A stretch of DNA of 64,000 nucleotides from Amycolatopsis solani (GCF_033441515.1 NZ_JAWQJT010000001.1:2046001-2110000), one strand, 5' to 3'; counted from the first letter of the stretch, positions 1 to 8,494 are shown. The notes: generated from the letters alone by a model not told the origin. Program-made: numbers and translations.

Positions 1-227
1 TCGAGGCGGTGTTCATCACCTCCGGCGAGGGCGAGATCGAGGACCTCGCCACCGGCAAGGTGTACGAGCTCAAGCCGGGGACGCTGTACCTGCTCAACGA
101 CCACGACAAGCACCAGGTCCGGCCGCGGACCGAGATCAAGTGCGTGTGCGTGTTCAACCCCCCGGTGACCGGCCGCGAGGTCCACGACGAAAACGGCGTG
201 TACCCGCTGATCACCGAGGACGCGTAA
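1..227 (+). CDS. ectC: L-ectoine synthase, C-terminal part (5' end outside the window)
   Basis: EctC cyclises N-gamma-acetyl-2,4-diaminobutyrate to the osmolyte ectoine in the cytoplasm. The open frame enters from the left edge; about 74 codons are present, a little over half of the usual 130-residue cupin protein. The visible part has the cupin strands around [17 protein letters not shown] and the typical tail [19 protein letters not shown]. It lies 28 bases upstream of ectD in the same direction, the usual ectABCD order, so the upstream ectA and ectB are probably just outside the window. The internal GTG at position 9 is not the real start. Confidence 0.93.
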   Translation, partial: EAVFITSGEGEIEDLATGKVYELKPGTLYLLNDHDKHQVRPRTEIKCVCVFNPPVTGREVHDENGVYPLITEDA

Positions 228-255
228 AACACCGAAGGAACAGGAGGCGAAGTCC

Positions 256-1158
256 GTGACGCTGCTGGACACCCGGGTCGACGACGGTTACCCGACCCGG
301 ATCACCGGTACGCCGGCCCACCTGCCGCGCGTGCACCCCACGGTGTGGGGTACCGAAGCCGACGGTCCGATCGACGCCGCCACGCTGGCGAACCACGAGA
401 CCAACGGGTACACCGTGGTCGAAGACATGCTCTCTGTCGGGGAGGTGCAGGCGTACTGGCAGGAGCTCGTGCGGCTGTCCTCCGACAAGGAGCTCGCCCA
501 GGACGAGCGCGTGATCACCGAGGCCAGGACCGGTGAGGTCCGGTCGATCTTCGACGTCCACGAGATTTCGGACCTGATCGCCGAACTGGTGCGCGACCCG
601 CGCGTGCTGGACCGGGCCCGGCAGCTGCTCGGCTCCGACGTGTACATCCACCAGAGCCGCGTCAACTACATGCCGGGGTTCAAGGGCACCGGGTTCTACT
701 GGCACTCGGACTTCGAAACCTGGCACGCGGAGGACGGCATGCCGGCCCCGCGCGCGGTCAGCTGCTCCATCGCGCTGACGGACAACTACCCGTTCAACGG
801 CGGCCTGATGATCATGCCGGGCTCGCACCGGACGTTCGTCCAGTGCGCCGGCGAGACGCCGGACGAGAACTACAAGGCCTCGCTCAAGGACCAGCGGGTC
901 GGCGTGCCGAACGAGAACGACATCACCCGGATGGCGGCCGAGCACGGCATCGACCAATTCACCGGCCAGGCGGGCTCGGCCCTGTGGTTCGACTCGAACA
1001 TCATGCACGGCTCCGGGAACAACATCACGCCGTACCCGCGCTCGAACATCTTCCTGGTGTTCAACAGCGTGGAGAACGAGTTGCAGGAGCCGTTCGCGGC
1101 GAGCACGCCGAGGCCGGCGTTCATCGCCGGCCGCAACCCGGCACCGATCTCGCGCTGA
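256..1158 (+). CDS. ectD: Ectoine 5-hydroxylase
   Basis: This is a 300-residue Fe(II)/2-oxoglutarate-dependent dioxygenase of the PhyH superfamily that converts ectoine to 5-hydroxyectoine. The EctD signature is clear around residues 134-165 (QSRVNYMPGF, then FYWHSDFETWHAEDG). Likely iron ligands are H150, D152 and H251, and R262 would hold 2-oxoglutarate. The GTG start at 256 follows an AGGAGG ribosome binding site at about 241-246. Its place directly behind ectC makes it the last gene of an ectoine operon. Length and motifs are normal for the family. Confidence 0.95.
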   Translation: MTLLDTRVDDGYPTRITGTPAHLPRVHPTVWGTEADGPIDAATLANHETNGYTVVEDMLSVGEVQAYWQELVRLSSDKELAQDERVITEARTGEVRSIFDVHEISDLIAELVRDPRVLDRARQLLGSDVYIHQSRVNYMPGFKGTGFYWHSDFETWHAEDGMPAPRAVSCSIALTDNYPFNGGLMIMPGSHRTFVQCAGETPDENYKASLKDQRVGVPNENDITRMAAEHGIDQFTGQAGSALWFDSNIMHGSGNNITPYPRSNIFLVFNSVENELQEPFAASTPRPAFIAGRNPAPISR

Positions 1159-1276
1159 GGCGGCAGGCCCGCCGGTGACCGACCCGGTGCGCTTTGTTAC
1201 CGTGTCGCCACCGCGCGGGCGTGTGGCCCGCGCAACAGACGTCTTCGCGGACGATCGACGGCGGGTGCTTCGCTCG

Positions 1277-1290
1277 GGGTGAGCTCACCC
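1277..1290. promoter_or_regulatory. Perfect 14-bp palindrome downstream of ectD
   Basis: GGGTGAGCTCACCC is a perfect palindrome 118 bases after ectD. It could be part of a terminator or a protein-binding site; nothing else in the sequence decides this. It belongs to the 458-base gap 1159-1616, which has no convincing gene. The same gap holds an inverted repeat at 1358-1396 and a shorter one at 1563-1585 (8-bp arms, 7-bp loop) just ahead of the next gene. Confidence 0.3.
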
Positions 1291-1357
1291 GCCCGATCGC
1301 CGGCGAAGACGACGGGCGGACCGCGCCCCCTGGCGGCCCGGCCGGGAGTTTCAGCAC

Positions 1358-1396
1358 GACCCCGTACCACCGGATCGGGACCGGTGGTACGGGGTC
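1358..1396. terminator. Perfect 16-bp inverted repeat between ectD and the SARP gene
   Basis: The arms at 1358-1373 and 1381-1396 are perfectly complementary over 16 bp with a 7-base loop. The first arm reads GACCCCGTACCACCGG. No U-tract follows, which is common for actinobacterial hairpin terminators. It most likely ends ectD-operon transcription or insulates the regulator gene, but an operator for the downstream SARP gene cannot be excluded. Confidence 0.5.
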
Positions 1397-1616
1397 GTTC
1401 CACGTCCGGGGTTCCTGGCTCATCACCAGCCGTGCATGGATGTCGCAGGGCCGGAACACCGGCGCTGCGGAATCCGCAGAGCGACCAAACCTCCTGGTAT
1501 CGGCCCTCCGCCGTCCCCGGGCGGGTGGTATTCGTCAGCTGGCGATCACGGTAGGTTGATTTTCCCGGCGAGGGCGACGCCGGGAGACCGTGGACCCCGG
1601 GGAGGTGGGCGCGAGC

Positions 1617-4385
1617 ATGGCCTCGATCCGGTTCCGGCTGCTCGGGCCCGTTCAGCTCGTCCACGGCGACGACCCCGTCCCGATCGGCGGTCCCGGCGTG
1701 CGCGGTCTGCTCGCGATGCTCGCCCTCAAACCGGGCAAGGTCGTCGCGCTCGACGACATCATCGACGCGCTCTGGGGGCACGACCCGCCCGCGACCGTCC
1801 GGACGATCATCCACGGCAACGTCTCGCACCTGCGGCGGATCCTGCGGGAGCTCGACGGCCCCAGCATCCTCACCACCCCGCCGGGGTACCGGCTCGACGT
1901 CGACCCCGACCGGATCGACGTCCACCGCGCGCACGCCCTGCTGGACCGGGCTTCGATCGCCACGCCCGAGGTCGCGTCCGCGCTGCTCGCCGAGGCGCTC
2001 GCGCTGTGGCAGGGGCCCGCGCTCGGGGGCGTGCCCGACTCGCTGCGGGCGCCCGAGCTCGAAGACCTCCGCCTCGCCGTGCACGGGGCCCGCGTCGACG
2101 CCGATCTCGAACTCGGGCGGCACGCCGAGCTGATCGTCGAGCTCAGTCCCATCGTGCGGGCCGATCCGCTGGCCGAGCGGACGGCGGGGCAGCTGATGCG
2201 GGCGCTGTACCACGCCGGGCGCCGCGGGGACGCGCTCGAGCTGTATCGGACCGTCTCGCGCGCCACCCTCGGCAACCTGGGTGTCGAGCCCGGCGCCGAG
2301 CTGCGCTGGCTGCACGAGCGCGTCCTCAACGACGACCTACCGCCGCTTTCACGTGAAAGCGCCCACCTGGGGGCGTCGCTTTCACGTGAAAGCGACGCCG
2401 CCGCGAAGCCGATCTCGCAGTTGCCGGCCGCCGTGCCCAGTCTGGCTGGGCGCGGGGACGAGCTGGCCTGGCTCGATGGGCTCGTCACCCGCGCCGAGGC
2501 CGGGGAGAGCACGATCGCCGTGGTCACCGGGACCGCCGGCGTCGGCAAGAGCACCCTCGTCGTGTGGTGGGCGCACCGGGCGGCCCGGAAGTTCCCGGAC
2601 GGCGTCCTGTTCGCGTCGCTGCGCGGCTTCGACCCGCACCACCCGCCGCTGGAGCCGGCCGAGCTGCTCACCCAGTTCCTGCTCGGCCTCGGCGTCGAAA
2701 CCGCGAAGGTCCCCGAGCTGCTGCACGAGCGCGTCGCGCTGTACCGGTCGCTGATCGCCGGGCGGCGGATGCTGGTGCTGCTCGACGACGCCCGCACCGC
2801 CGAGCAGGTGCGCCCGCTGCTGCCGCCGAGCGCGCGGACGATGACCGTCGTGACCAGCCGCTCGCGCCTCGACGGGCTGACCGTGTCGAACGCCGCCAAG
2901 CAGCGCGTGCTCGGCACCCTCGCACCCGACGACGCCGTCCGGCTGATCGAGGAGCTCGCCGGTCCGGCCGACCTCAACCACGCCCTCGCGCGGCTCTGCG
3001 GCTACCTCCCGCTCGCCCTTCGGATCGCGGGCGCGCGCCTGTCGGCGAGTGCGCTGCGCACCGCCGAGGAGCTGATCGACGAGCTCGGCAACGAGCGCAC
3101 CCGGCTGGCGGGCCTGCAGGTCGAGGGCGCCGAAGACGGCGTGCGCGCGGCGTTCGACGTCTCCTTCCGCGGCCTGCCCGGCGAGATCGCCGAGACGTTC
3201 CTGCAGCTCGGCGCGGTGCCCGGGGTGCTGGTCGGGCCGCACGTGATGGCCGCGGTCGCGCAGATCCCGGTCGCCGAGGCGCGACGGCGGCTGCGCGCGC
3301 TGGCCGCGCACAACCTCATCGCCGAAACCGCGCGGGACGTCTTCGTCCCGCACGACCTCGTCTGGCTCTACCTGCGGGAGCTCGCGGAGCAGGAGCTGGG
3401 TGAGAAGGAGCGCGACGAAGCGCTCGGCTGGACGGTCCGGTACTACCAGGCCGTCGCCGACCGGGCGCGGCGCCGGCTGGGCCCGGTCGCGGACCCGCTC
3501 GACTTCGCCGGGGTGCTCGGCGAGGACGCGATGCCCCCGCTGACCGGTTTCACCGAGGCGCACGACTGGTTCGCGGCCGAGTGGCCGAACCTCCTCGCCG
3601 TGCTCGACGCCGCGTTCGCCGCGGGCCGCCACGACGACGTCTGGCGGCTGGCCCGGCTCGGGCACAGCTACCGCGTCGCCTGCCCGCTGCTGGACGAGTG
3701 GACGCGGATGGCCGACCTCGGCGTCGCGGCCGCCGAAGCCGCCGGCGACGTCGCCGGCCAGTGCTGGCTGCGGCTCGCGCGGTGCGAGATCGCGCTGGTC
3801 TTCGAGCTGCCGGGGTTCGGCCTCGCGGACGCCGAGCGCGCCGCGGAACTGGCCGCCGGGCTCGCCGACGAGCGGTTGACGACCTCGGCCGACCTGACCC
3901 TCGGCCGCGCGCTCAGCCGGCTCGGCGAGCACGAGCGGGCCATCGAACGGCTGGGCAAGGCCGTCGCGGAGGCCGACGACGTCACGCTGCGCGGGCAGGC
4001 GCTCAGCAGCTGCGCGCAGGCGGAGAAGCGGGCGGGCCTGCTCGCCGAAGCCATCGCGCACCAGCTCGCCGGCCTGTGCATCGACCGCGAACTCGGCGAC
4101 GACGACCGGGTCGTCGTCTCACTCGACAAGCTGGCCGACCTCAGCCTGCGGGCCGGCGACCTCGAGGCGGCCGAGCGGCACGTCTGGGAGGCGATCGACC
4201 TCGCGATCAGCCGCGAGTTCGTCGCGCGGGAGGGTGCGCTGCGGCTGACGCTGGGCCGGGTGCTGCGCGCCCGCGGCGACATCGACGGCGCGCGCGAACA
4301 ACTCGCGTTGTCGGTGCGCATTTACGAGCGGGTGCACCCGAAGCTCGTCGGTGAAGTCCGTGCCGAACTCGCCGAACTGCAGTGA
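1617..4385 (+). CDS. SARP/AfsR-type transcriptional regulator with NB-ARC and TPR-like region
   Basis: This is a 922-residue regulator. An OmpR-type winged helix (residues about 1-90) and a bacterial transcriptional activation domain (about 95-240) form the SARP module. A STAND NTPase follows with P-loop GTAGVGKST at 305-313 (K311), and then a helical TPR-like half. Proteins of this design activate secondary-metabolism or stress genes after ATP-dependent switching. I chose the ATG at 1617 because GGGGAGG lies 11 bases upstream; the in-frame GTG at 1590 lacks such a site. The linker between the SARP and NTPase parts is built from two DNA palindromes (2344-2399). Targets are not evident, and the ect genes are only neighbours. 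Confidence 0.85.
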   Translation: MASIRFRLLGPVQLVHGDDPVPIGGPGVRGLLAMLALKPGKVVALDDIIDALWGHDPPATVRTIIHGNVSHLRRILRELDGPSILTTPPGYRLDVDPDRIDVHRAHALLDRASIATPEVASALLAEALALWQGPALGGVPDSLRAPELEDLRLAVHGARVDADLELGRHAELIVELSPIVRADPLAERTAGQLMRALYHAGRRGDALELYRTVSRATLGNLGVEPGAELRWLHERVLNDDLPPLSRESAHLGASLSRESDAAAKPISQLPAAVPSLAGRGDELAWLDGLVTRAEAGESTIAVVTGTAGVGKSTLVVWWAHRAARKFPDGVLFASLRGFDPHHPPLEPAELLTQFLLGLGVETAKVPELLHERVALYRSLIAGRRMLVLLDDARTAEQVRPLLPPSARTMTVVTSRSRLDGLTVSNAAKQRVLGTLAPDDAVRLIEELAGPADLNHALARLCGYLPLALRIAGARLSASALRTAEELIDELGNERTRLAGLQVEGAEDGVRAAFDVSFRGLPGEIAETFLQLGAVPGVLVGPHVMAAVAQIPVAEARRRLRALAAHNLIAETARDVFVPHDLVWLYLRELAEQELGEKERDEALGWTVRYYQAVADRARRRLGPVADPLDFAGVLGEDAMPPLTGFTEAHDWFAAEWPNLLAVLDAAFAAGRHDDVWRLARLGHSYRVACPLLDEWTRMADLGVAAAEAAGDVAGQCWLRLARCEIALVFELPGFGLADAERAAELAAGLADERLTTSADLTLGRALSRLGEHERAIERLGKAVAEADDVTLRGQALSSCAQAEKRAGLLAEAIAHQLAGLCIDRELGDDDRVVVSLDKLADLSLRAGDLEAAERHVWEAIDLAISREFVAREGALRLTLGRVLRARGDIDGAREQLALSVRIYERVHPKLVGEVRAELAELQ
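2344..2399. repeat. Two CACGTG-centred palindromes inside the SARP coding sequence
   Basis: The 16-mer GCTTTCACGTGAAAGC occurs twice, at 2345-2360 and 2378-2393. The first extends to 18 bp (2344-2361) and the second to a perfect 28-bp palindrome (2372-2399). Both are read in the same frame and give LSRES twice in the linker LSRESAHLGASLSRES between the activation domain and the NTPase. The region looks like a palindromic element captured in frame. Confidence 0.75.
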
Positions 4386-4490
4386 GGATTCGCCCGCGCT
4401 TTCGAACTGCGACAACTCGGTGTCGGCCCGGTGCATTCATGGCGATGATTCGGTTGCGAATGGGTCACGGCCGGTCTCGCGCCGTGAATC

Positions 4491-4508
4491 CTTAGTGGAT
4501 TCTTAGTG
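4491..4508 (+). promoter_or_regulatory. Two CTTAGTG heptamers spaced 11 bp apart
   Basis: CTTAGTG is at 4491-4497 and again at 4502-4508, an 11-bp period. SARP-family proteins are known to bind heptameric direct repeats with this spacing. A TAGGTT at 4528-4533 could be a -10 box, but the distance is longer than usual and no open frame of convincing size follows. I regard it as a weak candidate SARP box. It lies in the 303-base gap 4386-4688. Confidence 0.25.
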
Positions 4509-4635
4509 GGCGCGGGCGGCGTCCGCGTAGGTTCGGCGGTGCCGGCAGAGCCCTAGGGGAGGGGCGCTGAGACGCCGGCGCCGGGCCCCGCGCGGGAAAC
4601 CGCGACGGGGCCGGGAGCCGCCAGGAGCGGCTCGT

Positions 4636-4680
4636 GGCGATCCGGCCGGCCGAGGTGGGGGTGTAGGCCGGCCGGTCGCC
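4636..4680. terminator. GGCCGGCC hairpin between convergent genes
   Basis: Arms CCGGCCGGCC (4642-4651) and GGCCGGCCGG (4666-4675) are complementary, and the stem is extended by GGCGA/TCGCC outside one bulged base. It sits just before the stop of the minus-strand gene at 4689 and after the SARP stop at 4385, as expected for a bidirectional terminator. Confidence 0.6.
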
Positions 4681-4688
4681 AGGCGGGA

Positions 4689-5354
4689 TCAGCTCACGTT
4701 CGCGGTGCACAGCGCGATGGTCGTCCCGCTGTTTTCCGCGACCTTCTTGCCATCGACCAGAATGGCGCACTTGATTTCGTTGTTGACGTTCGAATTGCGG
4801 GTGTCCGCGGTGAGCGTCAACAGGTACGAACCATTGTTGTAAGAAGCCTGGCCCTGCCACGCGTCGGTGCTGGCCGGCGCGTTTTCGGTGCGCTGGTCGC
4901 TGAGGCTGCCATAGCGCACGGTCGCGCCGCCCGCCGAGGTGACCTCGAAGACCACGGTGTGCTTGTCGCTCGCGACGGCGGGCAGGTGCAGCCCGGACTC
5001 GCCGCCGCCGAGGAACGTCGAGTACAGCAGCAGTCCCGCCGTCGACAGCAGAGCCGCGACCGAGACGACGGTGGCCGTGATCGCCACCCCGCGGTCGCCC
5101 GTGGTGCCCTTCTTGACCTGGACCAATCCGGCGATCGCGAGGATCAGCCCGAGCCCGGCCAGCGGCCAGGTGACGAATCCGATTTCCGGGACGAAGGCGA
5201 CACCCAGTGCCGCCAGGCCGAGCAGCAGCCCGACGATCGCCAGGATGTTGCGCCCTGGCTTCGCGTTCGCTTGACGACGCTCCGTGGCCGTCACCGGCGG
5301 CGCGGGTCTGCCGTGGCGCGCGGTGGTCGGCGGGTACTGCGGGTCGGTCATCAT
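4689..5354 (-). CDS. Membrane protein with DUF4190-like N-terminus and MmpS-like C-terminal domain
   Basis: This 221-residue protein has a Pro-rich cytoplasmic start and three hydrophobic segments at about 35-55, 58-78 and 90-115, with a GLGLILAIAGLVQVKKG stretch typical of DUF4190-like proteins. The exported part (about 120-221) has the pattern VVFEVTSAGGATVRYGS, a W, and a final conserved Cys pair as in the MmpS-like beta-sandwich family. The role is unknown. The MmpS comparison is from motif memory and does not imply an MmpL partner, as none is nearby. The ATG at 5354 (or the adjacent one at 5351) follows GAAGGGG. It is transcribed toward the SARP gene. Confidence 0.65.
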   Translation of the reverse strand: MMTDPQYPPTTARHGRPAPPVTATERRQANAKPGRNILAIVGLLLGLAALGVAFVPEIGFVTWPLAGLGLILAIAGLVQVKKGTTGDRGVAITATVVSVAALLSTAGLLLYSTFLGGGESGLHLPAVASDKHTVVFEVTSAGGATVRYGSLSDQRTENAPASTDAWQGQASYNNGSYLLTLTADTRNSNVNNEIKCAILVDGKKVAENSGTTIALCTANVS

Positions 5355-5604
5355 GCGGGCCCCTTCGGGTGGGAGTGCGACGACGTTAACCCATAAGAGT
5401 GCCCACGAACGAAATTGTTACATTCTGGAAAAAGTCATTGTCCCACCATTTTGCGACGAGTACCGGTATTTCCTGACATCGCGCGCATGGCGTGACCGGG
5501 TGATCAATGGGAAGAATATCGGGGTTCCCACTGTTTTCGTGGTCCTTCGGCCTACGACGACCGTCGGTACCGGTGTTCAAGACGAAAGTCGCGAGCTGGA
5601 CTTT

Positions 5605-6486
5605 TCAGTCGAAAAGGCTCACTTCGGGCGTGATTTCGAGGAGTTCGAACACCGGACGCCCGCGTCGGCCGTCGATCGTCGTCGTGCGCACGACGCGCAA
5701 CCGGGCGGTCACCGGGCGGTCGAGGTTCTCCTTGATCTCGTCGAGCAGGTCCGGCGCCACCGCGCCCTGGATGGTCCCGCCGGACTCGCGGTCGAGGTAG
5801 AAGATGCGCCGCCGGGTGCGGACGCCGTCGAGCCGCCCGCGCACCGTCTCGTAGCCGACGGCTTCGCGGGACTCGCGGAGGCTGCCCTGGAGGATCCGGG
5901 CCTGCTCGGTGGTCATGCTGCGGGTGACCTGCTCGCCCGCGGTGGGGGTCAGCGCCATCCCGATGCCGGCGTTCTTCGCGACGGCGTTGACGATGTCGCT
6001 CACCGCGTTGCGGACGGTGTCGCGCTGCAGCAGCACGGCGTCGAGCGCGCCGTCGTCCGAGCCGTTGGCCGGCAGGAAGTCGCACAGTTCCTTGACGGCG
6101 CGCTCGGAAAGCGTCTCGATGCCGTCGATGATCAGCGCGTCCTCGGCCACCGGCTCGGGGAAGCCGAAGAAGATCGCGTTGCCCGCCTGGCCGCGCTGGA
6201 TCAGCGGCGCCTTGTCGCGGTCGGCCTGCTGGACCTGGGTGACCTCGCCGGACGGGTTCCGGATGATGTGCCCGATCTTGGCCGTGGCGTCCTGCAGCGC
6301 GCGGCTGATGTCGGAGAAGGTGTACGCGTCGATGGTCTGCTCGCCGATGACCGACACGTGCAGCAGCGGGGAGCGCGACGTCCGCTCGAACTTGGCGTTG
6401 GCCGCCATCGCCGAGGCGCGCGCGAGGTCGTCGAGCCACGTGCCGCCGGGGATCTCGTCGGCGATGCGCCGGAACTCGTTCCTCAC
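5605..6486 (-). CDS. Uncharacterised protein, second gene of an unrecognised two-gene unit
   Basis: This 293-residue soluble protein is not one I recognise. No signal peptide or membrane helix is seen. The C-terminal third (about 205-285) is rich in beta strands and includes RTRRRIFYLDRESGG and FELLEITPEVSLFD; the middle is helical. The GTG start at 6486 overlaps the TGA stop of the upstream gene in a GTGA, so the two are probably translationally coupled. A longer open frame continues upstream to 6945, but that part only shadows the partner gene. The 250-base gap 5355-5604 that follows holds nothing I can name. Confidence 0.7.
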   Translation of the reverse strand: MRNEFRRIADEIPGGTWLDDLARASAMAANAKFERTSRSPLLHVSVIGEQTIDAYTFSDISRALQDATAKIGHIIRNPSGEVTQVQQADRDKAPLIQRGQAGNAIFFGFPEPVAEDALIIDGIETLSERAVKELCDFLPANGSDDGALDAVLLQRDTVRNAVSDIVNAVAKNAGIGMALTPTAGEQVTRSMTTEQARILQGSLRESREAVGYETVRGRLDGVRTRRRIFYLDRESGGTIQGAVAPDLLDEIKENLDRPVTARLRVVRTTTIDGRRGRPVFELLEITPEVSLFD

Positions 6487-6959
6487 CAGATCATCTCCGG
6501 GTAGCCCCTGCCGCCTTCGGCCCAGACCTCGGCCCAGGTGTCCTCGTCGCCGGGGCGGCACAGGAAGCCGTCCAGCATGCCGCCGACCGGCTGCACCTGA
6601 TCGAGGTACATCGCGGGCTGCCCGACGATCACGCCGCGCAGCGTGAGCAGGCCGTACAGCGCCGAGCGGCCGGCGTCGTCGAGCCGCTTCAGCGCGCCCC
6701 ACTCGTCCGGGATGAGGACGACGTCGAGGCCGCGCGGCGGGTGCGCGGTGCGCGTGATGAGCTCGCCGCCGATCCACGCGCGGCCGGACGGCATGATCCG
6801 GCGGGCCACGCCGAGGTAGCTGTTGAGCGCGCTGAAGAGGATTTCGCGCTCGTTCTGGTGCGGCGCGTCGAAGACCAGCCGCTCGTAGACGTCGGCGAGA
6901 TCGCCCGCGTGGCGGCCCGGCGGCAGGACCTGCTGCGCGGTCCAATGGGGGAGTGCCAC
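6483..6959 (-). CDS. Uncharacterised protein with degenerate nucleotidyltransferase-like motif
   Basis: This is a 158-residue protein. The segment AWIGGELITRTAHPPRGLDVVLIPDEW (split by eye into a G-G turn, a loop and an LDVVLI strand) resembles the Pol-beta-type nucleotidyltransferase core seen in DUF6932-like proteins. The usual D-x-D is reduced to a single Asp (GLDV), so catalysis is doubtful. It is the first gene of a coupled pair with 5605-6486. Paired small NTase-like proteins occur in several toxin-antitoxin or abortive-infection systems; that link is only a hypothesis here. The first codon at 6959 is followed by MALPHWTAQQ. Confidence 0.65.
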   Translation of the reverse strand: MALPHWTAQQVLPPGRHAGDLADVYERLVFDAPHQNEREILFSALNSYLGVARRIMPSGRAWIGGELITRTAHPPRGLDVVLIPDEWGALKRLDDAGRSALYGLLTLRGVIVGQPAMYLDQVQPVGGMLDGFLCRPGDEDTWAEVWAEGGRGYPEMIW

Positions 6960-7015
6960 GCCACTCCCTCCTCAGCCTCGCTCACAGTGCGTAGCCGAAT
7001 TTACCAGGATGGGTG

Positions 7016-7411
7016 TCAGCCACCGCGCCCAGGCTGCTGCGGCCACCGCGGGGCGGCCTCTTCGCTCTCGGGCCAGGCCGGTTCCTCCTCGGTCGGCCAG
7101 TCCTCGGCCTCGGCCCCGCGCTGCGGCGGCAGCGGCAGGTGCCCCTCGCGGTGCCCGGCGGGCTCGGGCTCGTCGTCGGCTTCGCCGGGCTCCTTGGGCG
7201 GGCCCTGCGCCCACGCGGCGGGGATGAACTGCGTCTGCTCGGCGGCGAGCGGTTCGTCGTACCGCGGCTCGGGTTCGGGCTCGTAAGCGGCTTCGACGGC
7301 GTTGGGGGTTTCGGCGCGCTGCGGGGTCCGCAGGACGAGCCACGAGGTGAGCGCGCCGAGGGCGAAGGCGACGATCAGCCACAGCCAGATCTGCCCGAAC
7401 AGCCACAACAT
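7016..7411 (-). CDS. Small single-span membrane protein with acidic tail
   Basis: The protein has 131 residues. One hydrophobic segment (LWLFGQIWLWLIVAFALGAL) lies at the very N-terminus and is followed by a charged, Pro/Glu-rich cytoplasmic tail without a recognisable fold. The ATG at 7411 is preferred over the GTG at 7420 because GAAGGGG sits 8 bases upstream. It lies 13 bases behind the OmpA-like gene on the same strand, so the two probably form an operon of envelope proteins. Function is unknown. Confidence 0.65.
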   Translation of the reverse strand: MLWLFGQIWLWLIVAFALGALTSWLVLRTPQRAETPNAVEAAYEPEPEPRYDEPLAAEQTQFIPAAWAQGPPKEPGEADDEPEPAGHREGHLPLPPQRGAEAEDWPTEEEPAWPESEEAAPRWPQQPGRGG

Positions 7412-7424
7412 CGGCACCACCCCT

Positions 7425-8171
7425 TCAGATGACCGTGATCTCGACCCGCCGGTCCTCTTCGCCGCCGCTGGCCGGCCGGGTGTCGCCGAGACCCCGGTAG
7501 GTCACGCGCTTGGTCGTGAGGCCGTTGGTGGTGAGGATCCGCGCGACGGCCCGCGCGCGGTCCCGCGACAGCTTCAGCGCGGCGCTCTCGCCGCCGGGCC
7601 CGCGGCCGACGTGGCCGGTGACGCGGTACCGGAAGGTCGCCGGTGACTTCGCGAGCGCGACGGCGATGCCGCGGGCGGCCTGTTCCCCTTCGGGCGTGAG
7701 CCGGGCGGTGTCCGGCACGAAGGTCACGGGCGCCTCGGCGAGCATCCGATCGATCTCGGCCTGCACCCCGGCCTTGTCGGTCGGCGGCGGCGCGGTGGTG
7801 GTCGTGGTGGGCGGCGGTGGGCTGCTGCCGGCCGGCGCGCTGGTGCTGCTGCTCGGCGGTGCTTCGGTCGTGCTGGGGGCCACGGGGACGACGTCGCCTT
7901 CGAACTTGGCGGCCCGGACGCCGTCGACTCGCTGGACGACCTCGAGCGCGCGGAGGGCCTGGCCAGGCGGGAACCCGTTGAGGGTGGCGTCCCGGCCGTC
8001 GAAGCTGACGTTCCCGGCGGGCAACCCGGCGGCGGCGAGCGCGGCTTGCGTCCGGGAGGTGAGGTCACGCTGGATGCTCCCGCCCTGCGCCCAGGCCACG
8101 ACCCCCGCGAGCAGCGCCGTGACCAGCACCGCGATCGGGACCAAGAGGATCCAGCGACGCCGACCGGACAT
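7425..8171 (-). CDS. OmpA-family protein anchored by one transmembrane helix
   Basis: A 248-residue envelope protein. A signal anchor (WILLVPIAVLVTALLAGVVAW) lies at residues 7-27, then a BON-like segment (about 35-90), a Pro/Thr/Ser spacer and a C-terminal OmpA domain (about 140-248). The domain ends with RVTGHVGRGPGG, LSRDRARAVARIL and RRVEITVI, the peptidoglycan-binding pattern. It probably tethers the membrane to the wall. Open frame extends upstream to 8570, but the ATG at 8171 begins the conserved part. No strong ribosome binding site precedes it, and a leaderless transcript is possible. Confidence 0.75.
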   Translation of the reverse strand: MSGRRRWILLVPIAVLVTALLAGVVAWAQGGSIQRDLTSRTQAALAAAGLPAGNVSFDGRDATLNGFPPGQALRALEVVQRVDGVRAAKFEGDVVPVAPSTTEAPPSSSTSAPAGSSPPPPTTTTTAPPPTDKAGVQAEIDRMLAEAPVTFVPDTARLTPEGEQAARGIAVALAKSPATFRYRVTGHVGRGPGGESAALKLSRDRARAVARILTTNGLTTKRVTYRGLGDTRPASGGEEDRRVEITVI

Positions 8172-8494
8172 AAGGGGACTGTAAGCCGGGTGGAGCGGGT
8201 TGGCGAGTCGGCTGGGGAGGTCCGTCCACAAGTTGTCCCCAGGCAAGTCGACATGTGGACAACTCGGGGGTTCGTGATCGAGTGAGCACTTTCCGTCGGT
8301 GGTGGCGGAGAGCGCGCCGCCGGAAAGGTCAGGGCTCCGGCAAAGTCGGAGTCGACGCGGCGGATCGTTGCATCGGCGGGCTTGCCCGGGGCCGCTCGAG
8401 CCGGCCCGCGACGTCCTGAACGACCCGTTCACGACGCTCGGGCCACCGATCCCCGGGCACCGCCTCCCGCGCACCGAGCGGCGGCTTGCCGAAG

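Noticed and set aside
1279..1554. Short open frames in the gap after ectD
   Set aside because: They run across a perfect 16-bp inverted repeat, lack ribosome binding sites and have no protein-like pattern.
5605..6945. A 446-codon version of the 293-residue protein
   Set aside because: The extra N-terminal 153 codons overlap the partner gene in another frame and have shadow composition; the GTGA overlap at 6483-6486 gives a natural start.
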